A stretch of 33,295 nt of DNA. Origin: a virus. The notes under the pieces are model-generated. The model was given only the letters and a program-made list of their open reading frames with translations, did not search any database and was not told the DNA's origin. Of this stretch, positions 21,154-30,115 are shown one piece after another (the stretch's first letter is position 1; the number at the start of each line of letters is the position of its first letter). The stretch spans positions 1 to 33,295 of the IMG/VR virus record IMGVR_UViG_3300042507_003088. One strand, written 5' to 3'. A program made the position numbers and the translations under genes.

Positions 21154-23711
21154 ATAAAAAATATTTTTATATTGGCAATAAGCTAATACCTTTTATTGGT
21201 GGGGGTATGGAGTCTGTAGGTTCTACTCTTACTGTAGATTTTCAAGGTAGTTTTAGCTATAATCCTAACACTTCAAAAAGTACTGATATTTTATTTATGC
21301 AGCTTGCAATCGGTGAAGGACCTATATACAGAATTAACCCTAATGGACCTCAAGATATTGAGATTGATGGAAAATATATAGATGATTTAGTAGACTTTAC
21401 TACTAATAACACTAAGCCCGAAATGTTTGCAGCTAGATACGCTACAGGCACTAGCACTCAAACTCCTATGCCTTCGTTTTCTGAAGATATAATAACTCCT
21501 GTTAGATTTAATTCTCCGGTAGTGTTAAAGAGTGGTATATCTACTTTTGCTAATACAGTAGCTCCCCCTGCAACCACTATTTTATTTTATCCTACTAACG
21601 ATTCTCAAGGTCTTACCCCTATAGACTCTATTAAGATAAAATTTAACGTATTAGAACTTAAAACCGAATTTAATGGCGGTAGTGAGCCTGCGCAGCTTTC
21701 TCTTGTAGGTTTAGTGCATGAAATAACTGAAACTTCTAATTTAGATAATTACATATCTGGAGGCGGTTTGTTAATAAATAGTATTGTTAATGATGGTATG
21801 GCTGCTGAGTTAGAATTAAAAATACCCGAAGATAAGCGTTCTAGTGATGGATATGGAGTTTCTATATTAAAACTTTCAGAAGATGTAGCAGAAGCTGGGT
21901 ATGTTTCTGAAGTAGAAGTTATCGGTTTTGATGAAATTAGAAAAGAAATACATTCATACCCAAAAACTGCTTTAGCTGGTTATGCAGTTAAAACAACAGA
22001 TTTTAGAACAGAAACACTTCCTACATACACTAGTGCTGTGAAAGGTATGATTGTTGATGTTCCTTCTAACTATAATCAACCTATACTTGCTAGTGGAGAA
22101 GTAGATTGGCGTCAAATAGAAGTACCATCTACTGGTGGTTTAAGCGCAGCTGTTTCAGGTTATAGAACTCAAAAAACTGGTTTTCAATTACTTAACAACC
22201 TAGATATAAATATATATGATGGTATTTGGGATGGTACGTATAAAAAAGATTGGACTGAAAATAGGGTATGGATCATTAAACATTTATTAGTTAATATACT
22301 TGGTGTTCCAGAATCTTCAATAGATAAATATAACTTTTATAATGCTGCTCAATATGCAGATGCTGTAGATCCTAAAACAGGAAACTTTATAGGAGTTACT
22401 GGTTTTGCAGATGGTTCTTTTAGATACAAACCAAATGGTTACTCTACTGAAGTAGAAAATGTATTGCTAGGGTTACCGGAAGGTACTCAAGTCAAAGAGC
22501 GTAGATTTGTCTGTGGCCTATCTATAATAGATGAGACACAAGTAATGGATATCATAACTGGCTTAGCGGCAGGAATGAGAGCTGTATTTAGTAATACAGG
22601 TAATAAAATAAGACTTATCATAGATAAAGCAGATTCTTTACCTGTAGCTATATTTAATGAGACTAATATTGAAACAGGTTCTCTTAAGCTGTCTGGAGTT
22701 AGGTCTGAAGATATACCTACAGGCGTAGAAATATCTTATATCGACTTCTTAAATCATTTTGAAAAAGAAACAGTTGTTTTAGATAGTTCAGAAGCTTCTG
22801 AAATTGAAAGAACTAATAGAATATCTGTAGATGTAGTTGGCTGCACTAGAAAAAGTGAAGCTTTACGATTTGGCCAATACGCTCTAGACTCTGCTAGAAA
22901 ACTAAAAAGAAAAATGCAATTTAATGCTTTTGCAGACGCATCAGATCTTGAAGTAGGAGACATAGTAGCAGTATCTCACACCATTTCAGGAGTTTCCTAT
23001 GGTTATGGTGGTTTAATATTAGCTAATTCTCAAGCAGGATATTCTAATGCTTATTTAGAACACTTAACTAGCCCATCTATAAGCAGCTCTGTATTCACAG
23101 CTAATACTAATCCTTTAGTGCTAAAAATATTCAAACAAGATACTAATAGCCTAGACTACTACTTATTAAATAATACTAATTATAACTTAGTCGAAACGGG
23201 AAATACCTCATCTGGAATAGATTTAATAGACGTAAATATAATACAAAAATTAAATAACCTAACTAGAACTTTTCAAGCTAATTCAGCTTTTTCAGTTAAA
23301 ACTGCTCCTACAAGAGGGGATCTGTGGGCTCTTGGAGAAATAGATCCTACTAATATATATAATGACTCTAGTTACAAACTATTTAGAGTAGAGTCTATAT
23401 CTCTTATTGATGGTGGTAAAACTTCTTTAGTTGTTACAGAATATAATTCTTCTGTAATATCCGATTCTGACGTAGCTGCTAGAAACATAATTGCACAAAG
23501 AAGAAGTAGTTTGAATTATGTTACTCCACCACCACCATTACTATCTTTAAAATCTATTCCTTCTAAAACAGCTGAAGGAGTTATTAATTACAATCTGCTT
23601 CTAAATACTGTTTCGGATACTACTAATTATAATGTGCCTACTACTACCGTAATTCTACAAGGTACTATTGCTGTTATAGTTGAAATAGATTCTGTAGAAG
23701 TGATAGGATAA
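21150..23711 (+). CDS. Central tail hub protein, lambda J-like (hub portion)
   Basis: An 853-residue tail-tip protein forming the ring that closes the tube. The early motif LAIGEGPIYRI corresponds to the SEG-x-I-x-G segment of J proteins. Further on, RRFVCGLSIIDETQVMD, MRAVFSNTGNKIRLIID and the strand after GSLKLSG are the usual J core around residues 430-530. Lambda J (1132 residues) continues into FN3 domains and a receptor-binding end; here those parts are in the next gene. Translation is coupled to the I-like gene by ATGA overlap. Confidence 0.85.
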   Translation: MNKKYFYIGNKLIPFIGGGMESVGSTLTVDFQGSFSYNPNTSKSTDILFMQLAIGEGPIYRINPNGPQDIEIDGKYIDDLVDFTTNNTKPEMFAARYATGTSTQTPMPSFSEDIITPVRFNSPVVLKSGISTFANTVAPPATTILFYPTNDSQGLTPIDSIKIKFNVLELKTEFNGGSEPAQLSLVGLVHEITETSNLDNYISGGGLLINSIVNDGMAAELELKIPEDKRSSDGYGVSILKLSEDVAEAGYVSEVEVIGFDEIRKEIHSYPKTALAGYAVKTTDFRTETLPTYTSAVKGMIVDVPSNYNQPILASGEVDWRQIEVPSTGGLSAAVSGYRTQKTGFQLLNNLDINIYDGIWDGTYKKDWTENRVWIIKHLLVNILGVPESSIDKYNFYNAAQYADAVDPKTGNFIGVTGFADGSFRYKPNGYSTEVENVLLGLPEGTQVKERRFVCGLSIIDETQVMDIITGLAAGMRAVFSNTGNKIRLIIDKADSLPVAIFNETNIETGSLKLSGVRSEDIPTGVEISYIDFLNHFEKETVVLDSSEASEIERTNRISVDVVGCTRKSEALRFGQYALDSARKLKRKMQFNAFADASDLEVGDIVAVSHTISGVSYGYGGLILANSQAGYSNAYLEHLTSPSISSSVFTANTNPLVLKIFKQDTNSLDYYLLNNTNYNLVETGNTSSGIDLIDVNIIQKLNNLTRTFQANSAFSVKTAPTRGDLWALGEIDPTNIYNDSSYKLFRVESISLIDGGKTSLVVTEYNSSVISDSDVAARNIIAQRRSSLNYVTPPPPLLSLKSIPSKTAEGVINYNLLLNTVSDTTNYNVPTTTVILQGTIAVIVEIDSVEVIG

Positions 23712-23716
23712 TAAAT

Positions 23717-26700
23717 ATGGCCATATACCAAATAAGAACAAGTAATACCAGCTTCCTAACTGCAGGAGAAGAAATGGTATATGCAGGAAAAAATGGTTTT
23801 ACTACTACTTTAGGTGCTATACCTGTTTTATGTAATTCATACACTGCCAACGTTTCTAGTATAGTTTTTAATGCTTACAATCTTCATCTTCTACAGGATG
23901 ATAACTATGCTACACATATACTAAATGTTCCAGCTCTTGAAGGTGTTGCTACTAGCTATATAAAAACTCCTATATCTCAGTTCACTGCTAGCACTGTACA
24001 AGAAGGATCTGTAGGTTTCACAGAACAAGAAGCTAGTTTAAGCTTAGAAATACTTAGTTACAATATTAGTAGCAATACTATAACAGTAGCTAATAAACCA
24101 TATGGCGAATCTCAATTAGTTAGCACAATATTACCTGCTCCACCATTTTATATTACAACATATCAAACTCTAACATCTAATAATTTTTCAAATAGAACAG
24201 CTTATATAACTGGATCTAACAGACCTATTAAAAGAACTAATAACGTAGAGGGAGTATCGGGAGAATATGTTGCAGCTCTTGGAATTGACGTAAGAACTCG
24301 TAACTCTGTAAAAGTTTATTTAGATCAAACTCTTACAGAATCTTTCACGCTACAAAGTAATACGGTAACTCTTTCTCTTTCAGGGGGCACTACAGAGTTA
24401 AAAACAATTGTAGATCACTACAGCGTGCCTGCTATAGAATCAAAAGATTTAGTATCTCTAACACTGTTTAATAATACATATTCTATAAGCAATACTAGTT
24501 ATCAACCCTTAGATGCACTGTACAGTGCAGGCCTTACTAATAGCAATTTTTATAAAGTAAAGTTTAATAGACAATTTACTGCTAATGTGGCTGGTTCTCA
24601 ATTAATTAATATTAGCCCTGATTTAATTGGAACTGTAGGAAATATAACTTCTAATTCTTTCACAGTAGATACATCTTCTACATATCCGTACACTTACTCT
24701 CTATCTAATAGTAAAATATACTATCTGTATCAAAAGAATAAAGTTAATTATACAATAGCTAGGCTAGATGAATTTGGCAGGTTACCAGGCACTAATCCGG
24801 GTACTTATGTAGTAGAAGCTACAAATATTAATAGATATAATAGAACTAGTAGTTCTGTAAAAAGTGTTTTAGAAGTAAGTCCTTTAAGCATTTCTAAAGT
24901 TCCTGATATAGAAATAACAGAATCTATAGTAATTGATACTTCTGGCGGTGCTGCTATTAATATAACAGCTACTTTTCCCACTATACAAGGTAGAGATGTA
25001 ACTTCTTACGAATTAAAGTATAGAGTTACATCTGCTGAAGGCGAAGTGCTACCTGGCGGTATAGTATTTATTCCTCAAGATGCTAGTTTACCAAACATAT
25101 CTCATACTATAAATGGACTTCCCAGAGGTAGAACTGCTGGAGGTAATACAGTAGAAATAACGGTAACACCTCTAATAGGCTTATTTAGAGGCTTTCCGAC
25201 AAGAGTTACTCATTTTATTATCGGAAAACAGGGACAACCTTCTGGAGTTAGAAATCTTAATGTAGCACAGCAAGGAGTATTCTTACTATTCTCTTGGCAA
25301 TACCAACTTACTACAGAAGGATTTGTGTTAGACTTAGACACTAAAGAAGTAGAAATTAGACAGTATCCTGGCATACTAGATACTTCGTCAGAAGAATCTA
25401 TTGCAGCTGCTTGGGGATTCTCTATTGTAGCCGGTAGAGTAGCTTTTCCTAATACTGCTTACACATTGCCTATTAGTAGTTTTGGTCCTTATACCTATTT
25501 GTTGAGAGTTAGAGATACTAGTGATATAGAAAGCATTGAAATAGGGGCATCATCTTTATTAGTGCAAAGACCTTCTACTATACGAGTTATAAAAGCATAT
25601 AATGAAAGTGATCCTGCTACTACTTTTATAAGTCAAGATAATGCATCTTTCCCAAACTCCAATACTAATCCTGAATTATCTTTTACTAGCTTTAGTGAGG
25701 CTATAAACGGGGGTCTAGTACTTAGTGATAGTTCTAATACCGATAATGCTAATGGATCGGCCACAGGGTTATCAATATATAGTAACACTAGTTTTCTAAC
25801 TACATCGAATAATCCCTTTGCAGAATACATTACCCCTATTAGAGATATGGGTAGATCTGTAAGAGGCACCGTAAGAATTGCTCCTATTTTAGCAGCTTCC
25901 ACACCGGGTTTGACTTATGGAACATTCTATAACACTGTAGTTTCAGGAATTACAGACTTTCATGGCTCTGCTGGGTTATCTCCTAGTGCTAATGTGTTAG
26001 TCGATAATGCCTTTGGAGGTATAGGAACAATACTAGGATTTAACAATGCTCAAGCAGCTGCAGTAAGCTATAATAGTTTCCATAAAACTCTAACTAGTGG
26101 AGGAGCTTTAGGTAATATTTATGCTATCAGAAATACAGGTCAGTTCTTAGGTGATAGCGCTAACTCAAATAGTTATGCTTTAATCGCTGGAGTAATAAAT
26201 TCTAATGCTATAGCTTTAGGACAAGTTTACTTTGCTAATGGCAGACCATCTGGATCAAATAATTTTGGTAATGTTTCTATAAGCGGTAATTCCTATGCTC
26301 TTATAAATTTACAACAATACGGAGATCCAGAAGCGTCAATAACATTTTTAGGTCCAGAAAAAAGCATTATTCAAAACATATTTGTTAGATACTCTACTTC
26401 TAATGTATACTATTCAGCTGCCGCTAATGGAGTAGTAGGTTATCCCGGGCACGGAAACGTAAATGGAAACACTTTTTCTGGTGCTGCTAATAATGTTGAA
26501 TTTGGTTGGAAAAACTACGTTCCCGGTTCTGTAGATTTTAGATACTTTCAAATAAAACTACAGCTTATAAATCCTGATCCAGAAGTTACTGAAATAATAC
26601 TTCAAGACTTTAAATATGAAGTAGATACTGAACAAAAGACTATAAGACAAAAGATTCAAATTAGTTCTGTAAATGGTATAACTTTTGATTATGCTTATGC

Positions 26701-26872
26701 AGATTTTTACGAAATACCTGAAATATCGGCTACCGTTGTAGATTCAGCTACTTCTAAAGTTGCTCAAGCTTTTGATATCACTACTACTAGTTGCAATATC
26801 AAAGCATTTTTATCTCAAAACGGAAACCCAAGCAATAATGCTAGCGTCAGTGTTATGGCTGTAGGAGGATAA
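23717..26872 (+). CDS. Tail tip / central fibre protein with FN3-like domains, likely host recognition
   Basis: 1051 residues, almost wholly beta-rich, starting 6 nt after the hub gene with AGGA 8 nt before the ATG. The N-terminal third has repeated short beta units, including one (NSVKVYLDQTLTESFTL, about 195-211) like the extra domain of the L-like protein. Two FN3-like domains lie at about 395-500 and 510-620 (VTSYELKYRVTS; GVFLLFSWQYQLTTEG). The final section has RYFQIKLQLINPDPEVTEI and a beta-rich end, like J C-termini. Adsorption specificity probably resides here; receptor unknown. Confidence 0.7.
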   Translation: MAIYQIRTSNTSFLTAGEEMVYAGKNGFTTTLGAIPVLCNSYTANVSSIVFNAYNLHLLQDDNYATHILNVPALEGVATSYIKTPISQFTASTVQEGSVGFTEQEASLSLEILSYNISSNTITVANKPYGESQLVSTILPAPPFYITTYQTLTSNNFSNRTAYITGSNRPIKRTNNVEGVSGEYVAALGIDVRTRNSVKVYLDQTLTESFTLQSNTVTLSLSGGTTELKTIVDHYSVPAIESKDLVSLTLFNNTYSISNTSYQPLDALYSAGLTNSNFYKVKFNRQFTANVAGSQLINISPDLIGTVGNITSNSFTVDTSSTYPYTYSLSNSKIYYLYQKNKVNYTIARLDEFGRLPGTNPGTYVVEATNINRYNRTSSSVKSVLEVSPLSISKVPDIEITESIVIDTSGGAAINITATFPTIQGRDVTSYELKYRVTSAEGEVLPGGIVFIPQDASLPNISHTINGLPRGRTAGGNTVEITVTPLIGLFRGFPTRVTHFIIGKQGQPSGVRNLNVAQQGVFLLFSWQYQLTTEGFVLDLDTKEVEIRQYPGILDTSSEESIAAAWGFSIVAGRVAFPNTAYTLPISSFGPYTYLLRVRDTSDIESIEIGASSLLVQRPSTIRVIKAYNESDPATTFISQDNASFPNSNTNPELSFTSFSEAINGGLVLSDSSNTDNANGSATGLSIYSNTSFLTTSNNPFAEYITPIRDMGRSVRGTVRIAPILAASTPGLTYGTFYNTVVSGITDFHGSAGLSPSANVLVDNAFGGIGTILGFNNAQAAAVSYNSFHKTLTSGGALGNIYAIRNTGQFLGDSANSNSYALIAGVINSNAIALGQVYFANGRPSGSNNFGNVSISGNSYALINLQQYGDPEASITFLGPEKSIIQNIFVRYSTSNVYYSAAANGVVGYPGHGNVNGNTFSGAANNVEFGWKNYVPGSVDFRYFQIKLQLINPDPEVTEIILQDFKYEVDTEQKTIRQKIQISSVNGITFDYAYADFYEIPEISATVVDSATSKVAQAFDITTTSCNIKAFLSQNGNPSNNASVSVMAVGG

Positions 26873-27247
26873 ATGAATAAAATTATATTGTATGGTATTA
26901 TTATAGCTGCTATTATCGGATACTTTATATACACACAAACTCGTATGCAATCGCTAGTAGAAGATAAAGCAAATTTAACTACTAGTTTACAAGCTAGTGA
27001 AGGTAATATGAAAAACTACAAAGAGTCTATAGCTAAACAACAGAAGCTGTTAGGCGAAGCTAGCGCAGCTAAAGCTGTTGCAGAGCAACAAGCTAGAGAA
27101 GCTTTAAAGGCTATGGAAGATAATGATTTAGGTTATTTAAGCGAACAGAAACCCGAATTAATAGAAAAAGCAATAAATAGAGGTACTAAAAATGTATTTA
27201 AACAAATTGAAGAAGCTACAGCTCCACCAGTTGCTACTACCCCTTAG
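26873..27247 (+). CDS. Rz: Inner-membrane spanin, Rz-like
   Basis: 124 residues. One N-terminal membrane segment (about 4-20, IILYGIIIAAIIGYFIY) is followed by a long charged coiled coil with heptad-like A/E/K composition and a proline-rich tip (TAPPVATTP). This is the i-spanin layout: anchored in the inner membrane, spanning the periplasm and binding Rz1 to fuse the membranes at lysis. AGGAGG precedes the ATG by 4 nt and the start follows the fibre stop directly. The Rz1 frame starts inside its 3' end. No holin or endolysin gene is in the window. Confidence 0.85.
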   Translation: MNKIILYGIIIAAIIGYFIYTQTRMQSLVEDKANLTTSLQASEGNMKNYKESIAKQQKLLGEASAAKAVAEQQAREALKAMEDNDLGYLSEQKPELIEKAINRGTKNVFKQIEEATAPPVATTP

Positions 27248-27545
27248 TGCGGTTTTATTACTTGCTGGTTGTGTAGGATCTGGCGATGCTCCTAAAGTAT
27301 TACCAATGCCAGAAGCACCGCCAATTATAGCTCCCGACAAACCCAGAGCAATAACTACTAAACCAATTAATTTTGTGGTGATAACTCAAAATAATTTAAA
27401 CAAACTACAAAGCGAACCTGTTTGGTATGCTATAACTCCAGATAGTTATGAAAATTTAGCATTCAACACACAAGAAATGCTTAGATTTATAAAACAACAA
27501 AAAACTATAATTGAGTATTATGAAAGTGCTACTGCACCAAAATAA
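27192..27545 (+). CDS. Rz1: Outer-membrane spanin lipoprotein, Rz1-like
   Basis: 117 residues in a different frame, overlapping the last 56 nt of Rz. The signal peptide has a basic start (KLKK), a hydrophobic core and lipobox L24-A25-G26-C27, giving a mature lipoprotein of 91 residues. A proline-rich segment follows (VLPMPEAPPIIAPDKP), as is common in o-spanins, then a helical end. AGAGGT lies 7 nt before the ATG. Together with Rz this shows that the host is Gram-negative. Length is greater than lambda Rz1 (60 residues), which is common in non-embedded o-spanins. Confidence 0.88.
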   Translation: MYLNKLKKLQLHQLLLPLSAVLLLAGCVGSGDAPKVLPMPEAPPIIAPDKPRAITTKPINFVVITQNNLNKLQSEPVWYAITPDSYENLAFNTQEMLRFIKQQKTIIEYYESATAPK

Positions 27546-27560
27546 TTGTAAAAAATAAAA

Positions 27561-27588
27561 TTGACTTACCTATTTGGTATGCTATAAT
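27561..27588 (+). promoter_or_regulatory. Strong extended -10 sigma-70 promoter before two small genes
   Basis: TTGACT (27561-27566), a 16-nt spacer and a perfect TATAAT (27583-27588) with TGC just upstream. Transcription would start near 27595, immediately before the AAGGAG ribosome site at 27597-27602. It is the best promoter match in the window. Confidence 0.8.
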
Positions 27589-27610
27589 GTATATATAAGG
27601 AGTAAATCCA

Positions 27611-27808
27611 ATGATTAAAAAAGACAATCTTGTATTTCTGCCTAATACTGGAGATGAGCAATATTACCCTGTTGATAAACAAGGTGTAGATGCTACTTTA
27701 CTCCAGCTATCTCGCGGAGATCATCCTAATGTCAACTCTCTAAGCTACACACCTGTAAATCACGAGAGTTCAGGCATGATACCTATAAAGAATAAACCAA
27801 AACGCTAA
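27611..27808 (+). CDS. Hypothetical protein, 65 residues
   Basis: Not recognised. Soluble, no membrane segment, with a basic end (KNKPKR). AAGGAG lies 8 nt before the ATG and a strong promoter lies just upstream, so expression should be good. It is the first gene of a two-gene unit closed by the terminator at 28147. The next gene also ends in a basic tail (RKGKR), which hints at a shared partner such as DNA or the capsid, but that is a guess. Confidence 0.75.
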   Translation: MIKKDNLVFLPNTGDEQYYPVDKQGVDATLLQLSRGDHPNVNSLSYTPVNHESSGMIPIKNKPKR

Positions 27809-27822
27809 TTAGGAGATAACAT

Positions 27823-28143
27823 ATGGCAAAATTGCAAAGTATGGCTGGCGCAGATAATATTATTTCTGGAAACCCATCTGAGTATTTTACTCAAGTTTCC
27901 GGCGAGGGATTAGTTAATCCTATTATCGCACCAATGCCCACAGCTGGCGGAACAACTGCTATGCGTGGAGTTAAGGTAAACTACCCTAACTCTAACGAAG
28001 CAGGAATTCGCAACTCTATCAATGATGGAGCAACAGTTTCAGGAGGAGTAAAAGGTAAAAAAGTAACTGCCGGCGCTCCAATGAGAAACCCTGTAAATGG
28101 TACAAACCCTGCAAAACCTGTGCAACGCAAAGGTAAAAGATAA
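27823..28143 (+). CDS. Hypothetical small basic protein, probably well expressed
   Basis: 106 residues, rich in Gly, Ala, Asn and Pro, with few large hydrophobic residues, so probably extended or partly disordered. It ends with a basic tail. GGAG in TTAGGAGATAAC sits at good distance before the ATG. Codon choice (many AAC, CGT/CGC, TAC) resembles the major tail protein rather than the tape measure, which together with promoter and terminator suggests an abundant product. A structural or decoration role is possible; the function is unknown. Confidence 0.75.
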   Translation: MAKLQSMAGADNIISGNPSEYFTQVSGEGLVNPIIAPMPTAGGTTAMRGVKVNYPNSNEAGIRNSINDGATVSGGVKGKKVTAGAPMRNPVNGTNPAKPVQRKGKR

Positions 28144-28146
28144 AAG

Positions 28147-28173
28147 AAAACCCCGGAATTTCCGGGGTTTTTT
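28147..28173. terminator. Bidirectional intrinsic terminator between convergent units
   Basis: CCCCGGAA (28151-28158) pairs with TTCCGGGG (28160-28167), flanked by AAAA on the left and TTTTTT on the right, so it works on both strands. It separates the late plus-strand genes from the minus-strand replication genes, whose last stop codon lies at 28175-28177. Confidence 0.93.
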
Positions 28174-28174
28174 A

Positions 28175-28528
28175 TTAAAACTGTTCTCGCTCAGAGAAGA
28201 ACCAACACTTATAATAGTTTTCTAGTTCACCATAACTACCAAAATAAGCTGCTCCTCTAAAAATAGCTGGGGATTTTTTAGTATTATACTGAACAATAAG
28301 TCTACGCTGCCACTCTGGATTCATTAGAACATGCTTAAAGTTTTCTTTATGTTCTTTAAATAGGCTTACAGCTTTTTCTGTCCAAGGACAACCTTCGATA
28401 CCGATAATTGTCCACAACGCATCATCATCTACGTTACGCAATCTTTCTTCTTTTATTTCTTGTTTTACTACAGGTTTAGCTGCTACAGTAGTTGTAGCGG
28501 CTTTTGTATTTGCATTAGTTGTCATCAT
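28175..28528 (-). CDS. Glutaredoxin-fold protein with monothiol-like CPWT site
   Basis: 117 residues. After a variable Thr/Ala/Lys-rich N-terminus of about 35 residues comes a glutaredoxin-like domain: strand LWTIIGIEG, active-site CPWT (47-50), the cis-Pro loop KSPAIF (85-90) and the final helix after GSYGELENYY. The second cysteine of the usual CPYC pair is Thr, so it would act by a monothiol mechanism or only bind. It overlaps the thyX 3' end by 14 nt with AAGGAA upstream of its ATG. A redox partner role for the reductase or ThyX is possible but not shown. Confidence 0.72.
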   Translation of the reverse strand: MMTTNANTKAATTTVAAKPVVKQEIKEERLRNVDDDALWTIIGIEGCPWTEKAVSLFKEHKENFKHVLMNPEWQRRLIVQYNTKKSPAIFRGAAYFGSYGELENYYKCWFFSEREQF

Positions 28529-29225
28529 TTCTTTCCTTTTTAGTATAATTATCTAGTAGTGGAAATATTTTTGAAATAGCTTTTCCAATTTCTTTAGCTA
28601 CTAACATATGTTCTTTTTGAGTGCCGTTTGCTGAACGAAGTTCAACGTAGTGAATCCAAGAGCGAATAGTGCCTTGCATGTATAAGCGTGATACAGTATT
28701 TCCTTCTGGAAGAACGCTTCTAGCTTGTTCTTTAGCAATACCAATTTCTTTACTTATAGCCCATTCATAAGCTTCTTTAGCGGCTTTAATTACAGTTTCT
28801 TGTTTTAGTCGCCACTCACGATCTATATTTCTATGATACTCTCGAGTTAGGTCTAGCTCAACTGAGTCTTGACGATTAGTTGGGTGCTGAAGACGGGCTT
28901 CTCTAATAACAAAAGATTCTCCTAACGCATCAATTTCTTTGTACCGCTGAGAAAACTCTTGAAAAGAAAATGAGCGATGTCGAAGCATTTGACGTGCGAT
29001 ATCACGAGTAGTTTCAATTTCTATAGTTGCTGACGCCATTTCAAAAGGCGACCAGTGTTGATGATTACTCAAATAGTTAAGCAGTCGTTCTGTGGTTTCA
29101 AAATTAGCTTGGAATTGTGGGTTAGATACTTTTGCACAATATGCAATTAGATCTTGAACACCTTCTAACCCTTCAATGCCTAGATCTTCAACAGGTTGGC
29201 TATACGCAAACAGTTTAACTTTCAT
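28515..29225 (-). CDS. thyX: Flavin-dependent thymidylate synthase
   Basis: 236 residues. It converts dUMP to dTMP with methylenetetrahydrofolate, FAD and NADPH (EC 2.1.1.148). The ThyX signature RHR-x3-S-x4-SxR pattern is seen as RHRSFSFQEFSQR (82-94). Downstream EQARSVLPEGNTV and the final helical part with W-I-x-Y-x-E-L-R-x-x-x-x-x-Q complete the fold. Length is normal. It follows the exonuclease gene by 1 nt with AAAGG 6 nt before the ATG, and with the reductase it lets the phage make its own dTTP. Confidence 0.96.
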   Translation of the reverse strand: MKVKLFAYSQPVEDLGIEGLEGVQDLIAYCAKVSNPQFQANFETTERLLNYLSNHQHWSPFEMASATIEIETTRDIARQMLRHRSFSFQEFSQRYKEIDALGESFVIREARLQHPTNRQDSVELDLTREYHRNIDREWRLKQETVIKAAKEAYEWAISKEIGIAKEQARSVLPEGNTVSRLYMQGTIRSWIHYVELRSANGTQKEHMLVAKEIGKAISKIFPLLDNYTKKERNDDN

Positions 29226-29226
29226 T

Positions 29227-30084
29227 TTATACCTTTAGAGACTTACTTAACATATCGATTACTAAATCTTGTTTTTCTACTGAAGTTAAAACATCGTCTA
29301 TATAATCTAACAGATTAATAAGTTTTTCATTTCTAGTTAGTACATCAATACTTTTATTTAGATTTTGAATATATTTAGCTTTACCAGTAATCGGTAAACT
29401 ATTAATCAAGTTATCGAGTGTTTTATATTCTTTTACCAATGCAATACTACGCTTAGGACCAATGCCTTCAACTCCGCTAATATTATCACCAGAGTCTCCT
29501 TCAATCATTCTGGCGAAGGCATACTCTTTAGGAGTTAGATCGAAGTTCTCTGTTAAATAGTTTAAATCAACTTCTTTTCTAGAATACATATTGAAGATGC
29601 TTACATCTTCTTTTAGGAGCTGATACAAGTCTCTATCGCTTGATACAATCCAAGTATGGTTATATTTGCTACTAAGATGTTTAGAAAAGTATGCAATTAT
29701 GTCGTCAGCTTCAATGCCTTTGAACTTAAAGTGTTCAAAAGGTAATGCGTCAATAGTATCTGACAAACAGTTAAAGAACTCAGTAAAGCGTTCTTGCTCT
29801 TCTTCAGTACGTTCAACTTTTCTATTAGCTTTGTATTCTGGGAACATATTTTTTCTATATGCAGAAGCGCCAGAGTCAAAACAGCAAATAATGCGTTTTG
29901 CTTCATAGCTTTTTCCCAGACTAGTAACTGTTCTAATATAATCTTCAGTAAAGTTATTATAATTTTTACGTTGTAAATATCTAAAAGCTAGATTTACTCC
30001 GTCAATAAGCAATAGATTGTTTGCATTTTCTACTGCTTTTTTAGCTTGCGTTAATTCTGCAAGATCATCCCAATTTGTTACCAC
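29227..30084 (-). CDS. 5'-3' exonuclease / flap endonuclease (FEN, T5 D15-like)
   Basis: 285 residues. It removes 5' flaps and RNA primers during replication. All metal-binding motifs are visible: Asp28 (LLIDGVN), Asp70 (CCFDSGASAYRK) with basic residues up to KANRK, E125-x-D-D128 (GIEADDI), D150-x-D152 (SSDRDLYQ) and EGDSGDN (195-201), followed by the DNA-binding turn GVEGIGPK (204-211). The start is a GTG with AGAGGA 6 nt upstream. It is one gene away from the resolvase-like gene and heads the exonuclease-thyX-glutaredoxin group. Confidence 0.93.
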   Translation of the reverse strand: MVTNWDDLAELTQAKKAVENANNLLLIDGVNLAFRYLQRKNYNNFTEDYIRTVTSLGKSYEAKRIICCFDSGASAYRKNMFPEYKANRKVERTEEEQERFTEFFNCLSDTIDALPFEHFKFKGIEADDIIAYFSKHLSSKYNHTWIVSSDRDLYQLLKEDVSIFNMYSRKEVDLNYLTENFDLTPKEYAFARMIEGDSGDNISGVEGIGPKRSIALVKEYKTLDNLINSLPITGKAKYIQNLNKSIDVLTRNEKLINLLDYIDDVLTSVEKQDLVIDMLSKSLKV

Positions 30085-30115
30085 GATATTCCTCTTATAT
30101 TAATTATCATATGTA

